The notes beneath the pieces are model-generated. The model did not search any database, had not been told where the DNA came from, and saw nothing but the letters and a program-made list of their open reading frames with translations. Source: Cordilura impudica (Eukaryota; Arthropoda; Insecta; Diptera; Scathophagidae). Taken from it: a stretch of 64,000 nt of DNA. Location: contig OY821517.1 in the NCBI GenBank assembly GCA_963682025.1, positions 337,091,644 through 337,155,643 of the forward strand. The letters are read 5' to 3'. Positions 12,073-22,819 of this stretch are shown piece after piece (position 1 is the stretch's first letter; every line of letters begins with the position of its first letter). Position numbers and translations under genes: made by a program.

Positions 12073-12656
12073 TAATTAGTCATTCATTGTTCGGTTTAAG
12101 ATCATGTATATATTTTTCTAATGAAAGAAAGATAATAATTTTTTTGTAATGTAAGAGAAATATTGGAAAAAAAATTATTATTCCAATACAGATCAACAAT
12201 ACATAACAATAACATACAACACATGAGGTACAATGCATTTGTGTAATCTGTCAAGATTTCACATGCCATTACAGTTCCATCTAGAGGACAATGGCAAAAA
12301 ACAAAGAGCTGTTCACATTACAAGACTTGTAATTGATCTGGCTATGTTAATGTAGAGAAAGCTAAAAATTGGAAAAGCTCAGCTTGTTCGTACAAACTCG
12401 TACATAAAAAGGAAAACATTTCTCATGTTATTTTCTTTCAAATATTGAGTTAAATAGTTGATTAAGCCTGAGTTGAAGTAATAGGCAGAAGGATGTTGAA
12501 GATGAACAAGTCTCTTTGTTCGAATGTAGCTACTCCATCTAGCGCTGTCTTCAATTTTTTTTCCAATATTTCTCTTACATTACAAAAAAATTATTATATT
12601 TCTTTCATTAGAAAAATATATACATGATCTTAAACCGAACAATGAATGACTAATTA
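12073..12656. mobile_element. TIR element inside the (TTTTA)n tract
   Basis: Terminal inverted repeats of about 104 bp (12073-12176 and 12553-12656) start TAATTAGTCATTCATTG and are nearly identical in complement. The core of about 375 bp has normal complexity and no convincing frame. A 35-bp direct repeat (12177-12211 and 12653-12687) lies just inside the left TIR and just outside the right one. It is non-autonomous, and the superfamily is not assigned. Confidence 0.7.
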
Positions 12657-12687
12657 TTCCAATACAGATCAACAATACATAACAATA

Positions 12688-13680
12688 ATATTTTATTTTA
12701 TTTTATTTTATTTTATTTTATATTATTTTATTATATTTGATGTTATTTTGTTTTAGTTAATTGTAATTTATTTTTTTTTTTCTTTAATTTCATTATATTT
12801 TACTATATTTTAATTTAAATTATTTTATTTCATTGTATTATATATTATTTTATTTTTTTCTCATTTGACTATATTTTTATTTTTTTCTCATTTTATTATA
12901 TTTTGTTTTATTTTAATTTATTTCATTATATTTTATTTTATTTTACTTTGTTTTTTATTTTATTTTATTTATTTATTTTTTTATTATTTTATTTCATATT
13001 ATTTTATTTTATTTTGTGTTGTTTAATATATTTTTTTGTTTATTTTTTTAATTTATATTATATTTTATTCTACTTTTTTGTTGTTTTTTTTAATTTAATT
13101 AATTTTATGTTTTATTTAATTATTCTTTTATTTTATTTTGTTTTATTTTATTTTATTTTTTTTAATATATTTTATTTTATTTTTTATTATTTTATTTAAT
13201 TTTATATTTTATTTTATTTTGTTTTTTATTTCATTTTAAATTATTTTATTTTATATTATTTTATTTACTTTGTGTTGTTTAATATATTTTTTGTTAATTT
13301 TTTTATTTTTTTTATTTTGTTTTATTTTATTTCTTTTTTATTTTAATTTGTTTTATTATTTTTTGTTTCTTTTATTTTACTTTATTTTATTTTATTTGAT
13401 TTTATTTTATTTTATTTGATTTTATTTTATTTTATTTTATTTTATTTTATTTTAACTTATTTAATTTTTTATTTTATTTAATTTTATTTTATTTTTTTTA
13501 TTTTAATTTAATTTTTTTATTTTATTTTATTTATTTTATTTTAATTTATTATTTTATTTTATATTTCATTTTATTTTATTTTATTTTATTTTATTTGTTA
13601 TTTTATTATAATTTGTTTTATTTTATTAATTTTTTTTATTATTTTATTGTATTGTTTTTGTATTTCATTTTATTTTATTT
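12688..13680. repeat. Imperfect (TTTTA)n tract, right block
   Basis: This continues the pentamer tract. About 12720-13300 closely repeats about 11130-11720 in the left block: both contain 'GATGTTATTTTGTTTTAG', 'TCTCATTTGA' and 'GTGTTGTTTAATATATTTT' in the same order. A segment was therefore duplicated on either side of the TIR element. The frame at 12903-13199 is a by-product. Confidence 0.85.
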
Positions 13681-13750
13681 CAAAAATACTTTGAAAATGT
13701 TTATACAAAAAAATATTTTCATATATCCTGCATGATATGTTATCGAGGCG

Positions 13751-13810
13751 TTTCAGGTCGAGTCACTGATGCTTTTGGTTAGTGATGAGGGTTGGTGACT
13801 CGACCTGAAA
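13751..13810. repeat. Perfect 16-bp inverted repeat (hairpin)
   Basis: TTTCAGGTCGAGTCAC (13751-13766) is perfectly complementary to 13795-13810, with a 28-nt loop. The left flank GAGGCG plus TTTCAGGTC resembles the terminus GGGGCGTTTCATGTC of the TIR element at 25326. It may therefore be an internally deleted relic of that family. A small-RNA hairpin is less likely. Confidence 0.6.
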
Positions 13811-14961
13811 TAGCTGGATAATCTGCCATCAAGAATATAACTCAATTTTTAAAACAAATGTGCCAATGTTTTTGCTTTATTAATTTCTGAAACAATTTTA
13901 TATAATTATATATAATTATAAAATTGTTTTATAGAAAAAAATTATATTTTTATTTAAGAAAACTTCTATGAATTTTATGAAAAAATTAATTTTTCATAAA
14001 TTCTTCGAAAATTTTCATAAATTTCAGACATTCAATGAAAATTGGGTGATTTCTAATTTAAAAAAATGTATTTCTTGAAGTTGCTTTATTTTCTGCAAAC
14101 AAATATTTTTATTCTATAAAATATTCATTAATTCAATGAATAGTTTGGATAACTGAATTCTAATGAACTTATTGATATAAAACAAATTCTTGGAGTTAAG
14201 AAATGTTTTGATTAAATTTCTTATATATATATAGGACGAAAGCTGTTATATAATTAGAACAGAAGTTTTTTTTACTTCACATGGAGCTTAAATGATCCTA
14301 ACATAATTTCTATAATTTCACCAAAAGTTACTACAAATATAATTAAAAGTTTGTAAACATTTTTGGCTCTACTCATCGTATTCAATTTTATGTTAAAACT
14401 TTTTAATCTATTATATAAACAATATGTCTGTCATATAATATTTCCGATTTCCTTCAGAAGAAATAAATAAAACTTAATCATCAATTTATGTTAAGAACTA
14501 TACTTAAACGAGAAAGAAACATAAAGAATAAAAACCCAAAAAAAAAAATCCAACGTTGTTATTGACGAGGTCAGTTCTGCAAAAATTCCATGAAAAGAAA
14601 GAAGCTGAAGCGAAAAACATACAAAAAAGAATAAAATATAATGGTCAGTCACAAAACAATAACATACTCCCTTCCCCTATATAAGCAAGCATATATTCGT
14701 TACTCATTTTTGTATTTTTTTTTTTATAATTTTAATTCAATTTCGTATGGTTGATCTGTAAATACAATATTCAGCGGTTTTGCAGAAAACATGTCAGTGG
14801 TGGTTTCGTTTTTTTTTTAATAGAAGTTTTTGTTGTAAGAATAATTTTGATGATCCACAGAATAAAAAGTTTAAGAAAAATATGTATGTACATACATACA
14901 TAAATTCTGGACAAAAACAAAATTCATAATAACAATGAAAAAAAAACTCAAGATATTCTTT
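13811..14961. other. A/T-rich spacer, no gene seen
   Basis: No domain or repeat family was recognised. ATAATTATATATAATTATA near 13900 and ACATACATACATA near 14888 are simple repeats. Confidence 0.5.
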
Positions 14962-15226
14962 TTATACCCTATACCACTATGTGTTGATGGTATAATGAGT
15001 ATATGTGCAGATGTTTGTGAATACAAAATATATGTGATCTAGAATTTTTTAAATCGAATTAGCGATATCCGTCCGTCCATCTGTATGCGTGTCCATATAA
15101 ACCTTGTAATCAAACTACAGATCGCAAATATCAATATACATATTTTGTTGAACTTTTGTATGGAAGCTTTGCCCAGCTGTAGCATGAACGATTTTGTAAT
15201 AGGTGAATGTTCAGACCTAAGAAGTG
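14962..15226 (+). mobile_element. INE-1/DINE-1-like element, 5' fragment
   Basis: It starts at the family 5' end (TTATACCCTATACCACTATG). The 'GTATAATGAGTATATGTGC', 'CGATATCCGTCCGTCC' and 'AAACCTTGTAATCAAACTAC' blocks follow in order. It is lost after about 15226. The middle and 3' hairpin are absent. Confidence 0.7.
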
Positions 15227-15288
15227 AGATCGAAAAAAAGCTTCACACACGTGTTACCTCTTAACTTTTTCGCAAGCATTATTTAATA

Positions 15289-15655
15289 CTAGCAGATTCC
15301 AGCGCTCGAAATTCGAGTGCAATTTCTAGGCAGCTTTACTTTTCAACTTAGCTAATTCACAAACCAACACTTTAATGGTTTATTATTATTCTGAATGAAG
15401 ATAACAAACTCATTAACAAACACATTAACAAATTTATAAACATACACATAGCATATGTATAATTTTATGTATGTGTTAGTAACAACTTTAAATGCAATTT
15501 ACTCAAAATTAAGGAAAAAATGTACAAATCCGTAAATCTGCAAAACGACTAAAAAGAAATACCTTTCAAATAATATACGTTTGGTCAAAATCAGGATAAA
15601 TTGGTAGAACAAAATATCGGTCACAAGAAATCGGCTAGGTTATTAATATTATAGA
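15289..15655 (-). mobile_element. Non-autonomous Helitron, family A
   Basis: Read on the minus strand it starts TCTATAATATTAATA and ends with the palindrome CTCGAATTTCGAG, then GGAATCTGCTAG with T next. A 5' TC, a sub-terminal hairpin and a 3' CTAG are the diagnostic ends of Helitrons, rolling-circle transposons that make no target duplication. No Rep/helicase is present. Other copies are at 26521, 37420 and 46031. Confidence 0.75.
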
Positions 15656-15745
15656 AATATATTTTTTTAATCAAGTTAGCTTTGAAATATATATCATTAT
15701 TATATTCAATGACAACTCCGTTAATTTGTTTTTAGTTTGATTAAA

Positions 15746-16205
15746 ATGAGTGATGAAATAGAAGTACGTGCTATGATTATTAATAATTTTCAACAAAATC
15801 CAAGTTGGTCCTACGAAAAGTTGGAATCTAAGGTCTGTCGTCATATGTTATTAGAACGTATCAGGATAATTTCACCATTGATAGGAAACATTTTTCGATA
15901 AGAATGAAAATAAAAAATATATTCAATAAAGCCCGGTAGGAAAAAAGTCCGGTTAGCCCAGTGATCAGACTATTTGATGCGAAAAGTTAAAGCCAGTGCA
16001 AGTTTGAAAACACTTAAAGTCCGAAAAGTTTCACAAAAAAGAGCACGGAAATTGAAATCATGATTCATGTTGCATAATGGATGGCGAAACGTATGTAGTA
16101 ACATATTTTTCGCCGTTTCCGGATCAACATTTTTATGTTACTAATGCTCTAGGAAATGTCGAAGATAAATTTAGGACCCAAAAGCAGACGTGATTTCCAA
16201 AAAAA
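15746..16205 (+). pseudogene. Degenerate Tc1/mariner-group transposase (D37E-like)
   Basis: From ATG at 15746 the frame reads MSDEIEVRAMIINNFQQNPS, a typical N-terminal start of the helix-turn-helix of insect IS630-Tc1-mariner transposases. After frameshifts, a segment near 16065-16195 reads CCIMDGETYV, then LGNVEDKFRTQKQ. This resembles the first catalytic-Asp region (MDDETYVK..GNV..KFR) of D37E-type proteins. The catalytic Asp is altered to Gly, several stops are present, and everything downstream is lost where an INE-1-like element begins. It is a dead fossil. The family call comes from remembered similarity. Confidence 0.55.
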
Positions 16206-16208
16206 AAC

Positions 16209-16879
16209 ACAAGTAAGAAAATTATAGTCAGTCTAGACCAACTATACTCTAGACCAACTATACTAATTAGATATAAAAAATAAGCGTAGACAAAATTTGA
16301 GTGGCATTGTTATTAATTTTTTTTGCCTTCGGATATGAAAAACTTAATTTCGGATGCTATACTTATATGGGGACTATGTCGAAAAATGGATCGATCCTTA
16401 CCATATTTGGTAAGGTCAAAATATATATTCAAACAAAATATGAGAAGAATCAGTGCAATATTTTTGTTTTTTAATAGATTTAAGTGAAGATCGGGAAGCA
16501 GCTCTATATGGGGTCAAAGGGATCATTTTTGGACTACTCGTTAATGGATGTAATGAACGCATACAAACCCAATTTGAGTAAGATCTATATGACAATTTGG
16601 ATCTTATGGCAATTTATGTCGATTTCATAGGGGTAATTTGTATGGGGGCTAGGTCTGAACATGGACCGATTCTCACCAATTTCAATAGCGTTCATCCCAT
16701 GGCCGATAAAAGCTTATATACCAAATTTCATCAAAATATATTCATATTTGCGACCTGTAGTTTGATTACAAGGTTTACATGGATGGTTTAAAGATGGGTT
16801 AGGTCAAATATTTTTGGTTGTTACAACCAGCAGCACAAAGTCATTATACCCAAACCACATAGTGCTATAGGGTATAAAA
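16209..16879 (-). mobile_element. INE-1/DINE-1-like element
   Basis: Minus-strand copy. ACAAGTAAGAAAATTATAGT at the left is the complement of the 3' end. A decayed, partly duplicated palindrome (TCTAGACCAACTATA twice) follows, and the element runs to the 5' TATACCC end at about 16879. The open frame at 16597-16791 also appears in the copy at 56773 because the two copies are similar; it is not a gene. Confidence 0.75.
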
Positions 16880-16924
16880 GCTCTAGGTTCAATGGTTTCA
16901 TTCCTATTACATTTTATGTTAAGA

Positions 16925-17345
16925 TTTTTTCGATCTCCCTTTTTAGTCGTCATACAAATTGTCGTACGATCTAAATTATCATTACACCTCAGTCAAATTT
17001 GATTTTTGTTGTCTATGACACTCATTAATTATTACTCAAAAAACAAATCCTGTAGAACCACATTTAGTCATAGTCTCCATATAAAGTTGCTGCCTGATCT
17101 TCGCGGAAATATAGCAAAAAATGAAATTAATGCTCAGATTTTTCTCAAATTTGGTTTGTATATGTTTTCACGAAAAATAAGTGACTACCAAATATGGTCA
17201 CCATCGGTCCGTTTTCGACCCAGTCGTCATATAAAAGTGAAAAGCAATAAATTTCTAATAATTTTCTAAAAACAATTAGTTTGACCTAAGACCCTTTCTC
17301 CAAACTCTGGGCATAGGGCGTCGTATAGTCGGCTATAATTTGGAA
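16925..17345 (+). mobile_element. INE-1/DINE-1-like element, 3' half
   Basis: Plus-strand fragment lacking the 5' end. It contains 'TTAGTCATAGTCTCCATATAAAG', 'CAAATTTGGTTTGTATATG', 'ATCGGTCCGTTTTCGACC' and a decayed 3' end near 17315-17345. It faces the copy at 16209-16879, so the two are in opposite orientation. Confidence 0.65.
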
Positions 17346-17420
17346 TTTTTTTTTGGTTCAGCAGTGACCGCAAAGGCTACATGCATAAGCATGGCAGGCA
17401 TAGTATAACCACATAAACAT

Positions 17421-17440
17421 ACACACACACACACACACAC
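17421..17440. repeat. (AC)10 microsatellite
   Basis: Ten AC dinucleotides followed by an imperfect TCACACAC extension. Confidence 0.9.
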
Positions 17441-18294
17441 TCACACACTTTAAATCGTATGGCTGATACATTTGCTGACTGACTGAAATAAATGTTGACG
17501 CCAAAAGTCCAATGGCTTTGACTACGCCTGTAAATACAATGTTGTATTAAGCGCATCAAAAATGTAAAAAAAACAACAACAATATAATCATACAAAATCA
17601 ACACTAAGAAGAACAGCACGCTTTCGTTAAACCAATTCTGGCTAAACTCTAAACACATGAACTAAACTTAACAGCCGAATAGTGCGGCTGCTGGAGAATA
17701 TTTACAAAATGCCGGTTGGTCATTGAATGTTGTTGATATGACTTTTTTTTAAAAGGCGAAGATGGTTTCTGGAATTTTTTTTTTTTTTTTTTTTGTTATT
17801 GCTATAAAAGCTAAAGTTCACCATACATTTAGACAATTTACAAAGTACTCGCATGTAGTGGAAGACAACAAAAAAAAAAGGATTAAATACAAAACAAAAA
17901 AAAAAAAAACAATTCCATTAGAAGACTTAAGGCTTAACGCAGTTACCACTATCATTTGGAAGAGTCTTTTGTTTTGTATATATATATTTTTTTTTATATT
18001 ATTATTATCTATACAAAACATTTTATTACTACTTACAATAAAAGTCCAGCTTCATGCTCTTTTCAAAGTGTTGTAATATTCTTGTGACTGTCTGCCTTTT
18101 AAGTGACTAGTCTGTCCATTTTCTAAAGGGCCGTTGAGAAATTTTTGAAATTTTCTTATAAAATTACACCTAGTTAGAAACTTGTTTCTTTAAGCCTTAA
18201 AATAACAAAACAAAAAAACAATGCTAAAATTTAATTACACTATTTATGTATCATCAGTAGAAAATTTCCTTAAGCTAGCCAATTGTCCATTATG
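17441..18294. other. A/T-rich spacer, no gene seen
   Basis: Poly-T (about 20 near 17775) and A-runs dominate. The frames at 17762-18076 and 17818-18021 are low-complexity by-products. Confidence 0.5.
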
Positions 18295-18328
18295 AGGCCC
18301 TTAATATGCAATGTTCTATTAAGGGCCT
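18295..18328. repeat. Perfect 12-bp hairpin followed by T run
   Basis: AGGCCCTTAATA (18295-18306) pairs with 18317-18328 across a 10-nt loop and is followed by seven T. It resembles a bacterial terminator, but in this eukaryotic context it is more likely a chance or transposon-derived palindrome. Confidence 0.6.
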
Positions 18329-18420
18329 TTTTTTGTAAAATAAATTTAAATTTGTTTCAAAGTCTATACACTTCACTCAAGTTCTGTAAAGGGCTCTCTT
18401 GCAGTATATATATATATATA

Positions 18421-19720
18421 AAGGGTGATTTTTTAGCTTTTATCTTTTTGGCAACACGGGTTTAAACAGCTGACGCACGTTTCGTGTTTTGTTTCATTGT
18501 CAAACATCTTCAGTTTGGTCTATAATTTAACCATGAATCGTCTTACAAACGAACAACGCTTGCAAGTTATTGAATTTTATTATCAAAATGCGTGCTGTTA
18601 AGAAAGTTCATCGCGCGCTTCTTCCATTTTATGGTCAGTTTAATCGACCCACTGAAGCGGCTATTCGGGCTATTGTGACTTAATTTCGCACCAATTTACA
18701 TTGTTGGACATTGGACCAACACGCTTACGTAGAGTGCGAACTGAAGAAAATATCGCAGCTGTATCGGCCAGTGTTAATGATGACCATCAATTATCGATTC
18801 GTCGCCGTTCGCAGCAATTGGGCCTTTGTTACTCAACAACGTGGAAAATTTTGCGGAAGGATTTCGGTGTGAAGTCTTTCAAAATACAGCTGGTGCAAGA
18901 ATTGAAGCCGAACGACCTACCGCAACGTAGAATTTTTGGTGAATGGGCTCTTGGAAAGTTGGCCGAAGATCCACTTTTTTACCGAAAAATTGTGTTCAGC
19001 GACGAAGCTCATTTTTGGCTCAATGGGTACGTAAATAAGCAGAATTGTCGATTTTGGAGTGAATACCAGCCAGAAGCATTGGAAGAGCTACCAATGCATC
19101 CAGAAAAAGTCACAGTTTGGTGCGGTTTATGGGCTGGTGGCATCATTGGACCGTACTTCTTCAAAGATGATGCGAATCGTAACGTAACTGTCAATGGTGA
19201 GCGCTACCGAGAGATGATATCCAACTTTTTTTGCCCAAAATGCAAGAGCTTGACTTGCATGACATGTGGATTGAACAAGACGGTGCCACATGCCACACAG
19301 CACGCTTAACAATGGACTTATTGAGAGGCGAGTTCGGTGAACATTTTATTTCACGTTCGGGACCGGTCAATTGGCCGCCTAGATCGTGCGATTTAACGCC
19401 TTTAGACTATTTTTTGTGGGGCTATGGTAAAGCTCATGTCTATACAGACAATCCCGCTTCAATTGACGCATTGGAAGACAACATTGAAGCATTTATTCGT
19501 GAGATACCGGCCGAAATGTTGGAAAGAGTATGCCAAAATTGGACCATTTGGATGGACCATTTGAGGCGCAGTCACGGTCAACATTTGCATGAAATAATCT
19601 TCAAACATTAAATTATATGGACCGTACTATCGATTCAAATAAAGATTTCATGCATTTTTCTGAATTTTATGTGTTTTTTTTTTTTTTAAACTTTCCTATA
19701 GCTCTTAAAAAATCACCCTT
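18421..19720 (+). mobile_element. Full-length rosa-type (DD41D) mariner
   Basis: This is 1300 bp bounded by AAGGGTGATTTTTT and its complement, inserted at TA within a (TA)n run (TATATA on both sides). Size, TA target and ends fit the IS630-Tc1-mariner superfamily. Inside is a damaged transposase (18533-19611) whose Asp spacing defines the DD41D (rosa) group. The element interrupts an R4 repeat whose other half resumes after 20071. It probably cannot move on its own, but the ends could be mobilised by an intact relative. Confidence 0.85.
18533..19611 (+). pseudogene. Mariner DD41D transposase, frameshifted
   Basis: The reading starts at ATG 18533 (MNRLTNEQRLQVIEFYYQNA), after a normal leader. 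It covers an N-terminal helix-turn-helix DNA-binding region and a C-terminal DDE/D catalytic domain. The three catalytic Asp codons survive at 19001 (FSDEAHF), 19279 (QDGATCHTA) and 19405 (TPLDYFLWGY). The last two are separated by 41 residues, which is the DD41D signature. The ending EIIFKH then TAA matches the usual C-terminus of this group. Lesions: a frame change and stop at 18599, a TAA replacing a Lys codon at 18681, a small deletion before 18701, and loss of one T in a T run near 19228 splitting the last two frames. The protein would have cut and pasted its own element at TA sites. This copy is inactive, but damage is light, so it is fairly young. Confidence 0.85.
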
Positions 19721-19738
19721 TATATATATATGTAAGTA

Positions 19739-20070
19739 CAGTTTGTCAAGAAAATCTTTGCACAGTAAAAAAAAGTTGAAAATGTTATTTTCATTTACTG
19801 TACTTGTACGGGATTAAAGGAACTAAACACATTAAAAAAGACACAAACTTTACAACAACAACAAAAATGTCTACTCAATATGAATTGTATCAAAAACAAT
19901 CTTTGCATAGCGAGTGAAGACAACAACAAAGATTTTATTGTGTTCATTTTCCGCGAATTTGGTGCATTTGAATTTTTCCATGAATGCATATGAAACCATC
20001 CGAATGTTTTACAAAAACAAAAATATTCCTAACATTTTTCTTCGTGTGAAAAGATTTTATTGACAAACTG
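19739..20070. mobile_element. Tc1-type MITE with TA target duplication
   Basis: The ends CAGTTTGTCAAGAAAATCTT and the complement of AAGATTTTATTGACAAACTG form terminal inverted repeats of about 25 bp with one mismatch. TA flanks both sides (19737-19738 and 20071-20072). CAGT-starting TIRs at TA are typical of Tc1-like elements. The 332 bp holds no transposase; the frames are by-products. Confidence 0.75.
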
Positions 20071-20350
20071 TATATGAAAACTCAGAAATGTGTCAATCAT
20101 TGTTCTGCATTATGCTCGTTTTGTTGTTTATAAATTTTAAAACAAAAATTTTTTGTTATCAGTCAAGCAATTTTATATGCTCTCTTGCAACATGTATGGG
20201 AATTTTTCTGCAACATTTATTATCCGGCTTTGTAAACGTGTTCTTGTCTATAGAGAACTTGAAATATGTATGTATGTATCTGCAACATTACTCATGTTTC
20301 CCTATATTGTTAAGCAACAAAATATGGCTTCTGTTTGTTTTCAGAGAATA
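20071..20350 (+). repeat. R4 repeat (TGCAACAT family), + orientation
   Basis: R4 is an unnamed ~250-bp repeat. In order its landmarks are AGCTCTCTTGCAACAT, TATGAAAACT, TTCTGCAACATTCAT, TTCTTGTTTATAGA, CTTGAAACAT, CATCAGT.ATGTTGCAGACC, ATGTTTATAA.CAAAAAT, GTATACAAACA and GTTGAGCAACA. Here most landmarks are present but diverged. The first part of this unit (18360-18405) lies on the other side of the mariner and the MITE. Confidence 0.6.
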
Positions 20351-20639
20351 AGCGAAAAAATACTTTTTACTGTATTTATACTATTTGAATCATTAAAATT
20401 AAATTTAGAAAACCCAGTATTTTTATGTGAAATGAGTTTCCATGCAAAGACGGGTAAATTTTTTAAAGCAATTGCTTTATTTTAATTAAAATTTATCAAT
20501 GTTAAGTTACGTTTAAAGAAATTTGTTGTTCCTTAAGAAAAAAAAAAATATTTAATAAAAACCAGTATTTGTTTTTGATAAAGTAAATTTCTGAACCGTT
20601 TAAGTAAAGTTTTTTAAAACAGTTTTTTTTTTTTTTAGG

Positions 20640-20770
20640 AAATCTTCACTAAATGATTCATGTTGCAGTTAATTTGTCTATATGTGTTTATAAACAAAAA
20701 CCTATACTAACATTGTTGAGCAACACAAAATGGCTTATTTTTGTTGCCAGAGCCAGAGTAAAAATTTTTG
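20640..20770 (+). repeat. R4 repeat, 3' half
   Basis: CATGTTGCAG, then ATGTGTTTATAAACAAAAACCTATACTAACATTG and TTGAGCAACACAAAATGGCT: the last four landmarks of the family, without the front half. Confidence 0.55.
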
Positions 20771-21529
20771 TTTGGTATTTATTTATATTTTCTTATTATT
20801 TTGTATATTTTTGGCTTTCTGTTAAAGCAATGTCAAGTTAACATTTTTCGTTGAGCTTTATAAAAGCTCACCAGTGTTTTTATACGTTGTTGTTTAGAAA
20901 CATATGTCTATAGGAAACATGTGTCTTATTTAAAAATACATGTTTACAGATCTTAATAAACAAGAAAATTTATTTCAAAAAATAATAAGTGAAAATTGCA
21001 GAAAAATATCTAGCACATTTTAGACTTTTAATATATGTTACCAAAGAGCTCTGGGCAGTAATTGAGTATCCATAGTTTTTTATGTCTAAATATTTTTTTT
21101 TTAATTTTTTAACAATGCAGTTACGCTCTTATCTAAATCTTGGACACCACAGTTTGTAGAAAAGTTTTATGATGTGAGCTCTTTTTTTTTCTTCCCTATA
21201 ATGATTTCATAAAAGTGTTTTTGTTATGCGTCAGCATTATGTGTTTATTTTTTTTTATGTACAACATTTTAAACACTTTATGCATGATATGATTAATACT
21301 AGGAATAATTTATATCATGCGTTTTCTTTGGCGCACAAATATCTGAAAACGTACTTGTGATCATTAACCCTTGAAGTATATTGTTCCAAAAGCTATTACC
21401 TTTTACCACATGGAAGGTTTTTTAACTATAAATTACTGGTATAGCATTTTAAAACAAATTTTTTTCATAGCTTTGCATATGACAAAACTTAAATTGATAT
21501 GCACTTTTTTTTAGAAAATTGCACGAAAT
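20771..21529. other. A/T-rich spacer, no gene seen
   Basis: No recognised family. A weak R4-like patch (GTTTAGAAACATATG) lies near 20893. Confidence 0.45.
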
Positions 21530-22216
21530 TTACTTAACTAGAAAATACCGGTTTTTGGATGATAATTTTAAATTAAAATTTCTTAAAACTTTCTACAGCA
21601 ACATTGATAAAATTAAGTAAAAATGTCCAAAGAAAAATAGTTTCAAAAAAGTTTCCTAAATCTAATATTAGGATATTCTCTTTATTAAAAATACTGGTTT
21701 TTGTATATGAATTTTAATCGAATTTATTCAAACGCTATATATTGATAAGATTTTCAGATAATATCTAGAATAAAAAATTTTCAGAAAATTTTAATTAAAC
21801 TTGGATTGAATTCACTTAAATTACAAATACTGGTTTTTTGTATATGCATTTCTAAAATAATTTTTATTTAAAATTTCTTGTAATTTTCAACAGCAACATT
21901 AATAAAAATAACAGAGTTCAGAAAAAAACACACACTGAATAAAAAACTCGTACATATATGTAAACAAACATAATTTAGACCAACACACACATATTTTTAG
22001 CTTCATATCAATTATGTGCGTTTCTAAATTTTCTACGGTGCCCAACACAATCATGACTGTGTTCGTTTTAATATTTCGTTATTTACACGAACATTTTTGT
22101 ATCACGTACTTTTTGTTTCGATCACACATAAACCACACATATTGGAGTGTTGCTTTTTTTGAAGTTCGTGTTCTGGTACGTGTACTGAAAAAAAAAACAG
22201 AACATATACAATAAAC

Positions 22217-22591
22217 AGGTTCGAGTTCAGTTATATTTTAAGTCGTGTTCAGGCTCGTGTACTAAGAAAAAACAGAACATGTACAATAAACAGGTTCGAG
22301 TTCAGTTATATTTTAAGTCGTGTTGTGGCTCGTGTACTAAGAAAAAACAGAACATGTACAATAAACAGGTTCGAGTTCAGTTATATTTTAAGTCGTGTAC
22401 AGGCTCGTGTACTAAGATAAAACAGAACATGTACAATAAAGAGGTTCGAGTTCAGTTATATTTTAAGCCGTGTTCTGGCTCGTGTACTAAGAAAAAATAT
22501 AACATGTACAATAAACAGGTTCGAGTTCAGTTATATTTTAAATTCGTGTTCTGGTTCTTGTACTACGAAAAATTGAAACATCAATTCGCGA
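22217..22591. repeat. Five 75-bp tandem repeats in the left arm of element A
   Basis: AGGTTCGAGTTCAG begins units at 22217, 22292, 22367, 22442 and 22517, exactly 75 bp apart. Each carries GTCGTGTTCTGGCTCGTG, then AACAGAACATGTACAATAAA. Because 75 is 25 codons, a frame stays open through them. The right arm has fewer inverted units (from about 23645). Confidence 0.9.
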
Positions 22592-22819
22592 TCTGATACA
22601 CCCCGATAAAAACGACAACAATTGTTTCAACCAAATTTATTAAAATTTTATTGACCTTTTTTTATGACTTACGTTGCAAATTGTTTACAATTGTCAAATA
22701 TTTAAAAATTTTATTGGCCATTTTTTTGTGATTTACGTTGAAATTATTTACAATTGTTTTTATTGACTGGTTTTTATTTTAATAAAATATGGTAATAAAA
22801 TACTTAAGACACAAAAACT

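Noticed and set aside
11294..13199. Apparent multi-pass membrane proteins
   Set aside because: Direct translation of (TTTTA)n; hydrophobic Phe/Ile/Leu strings follow from the pentamer, and the duplication copies it.
18295..18335. Hairpin plus T run as a transcription terminator
   Set aside because: Such terminators are bacterial; nothing else in the window is prokaryotic.
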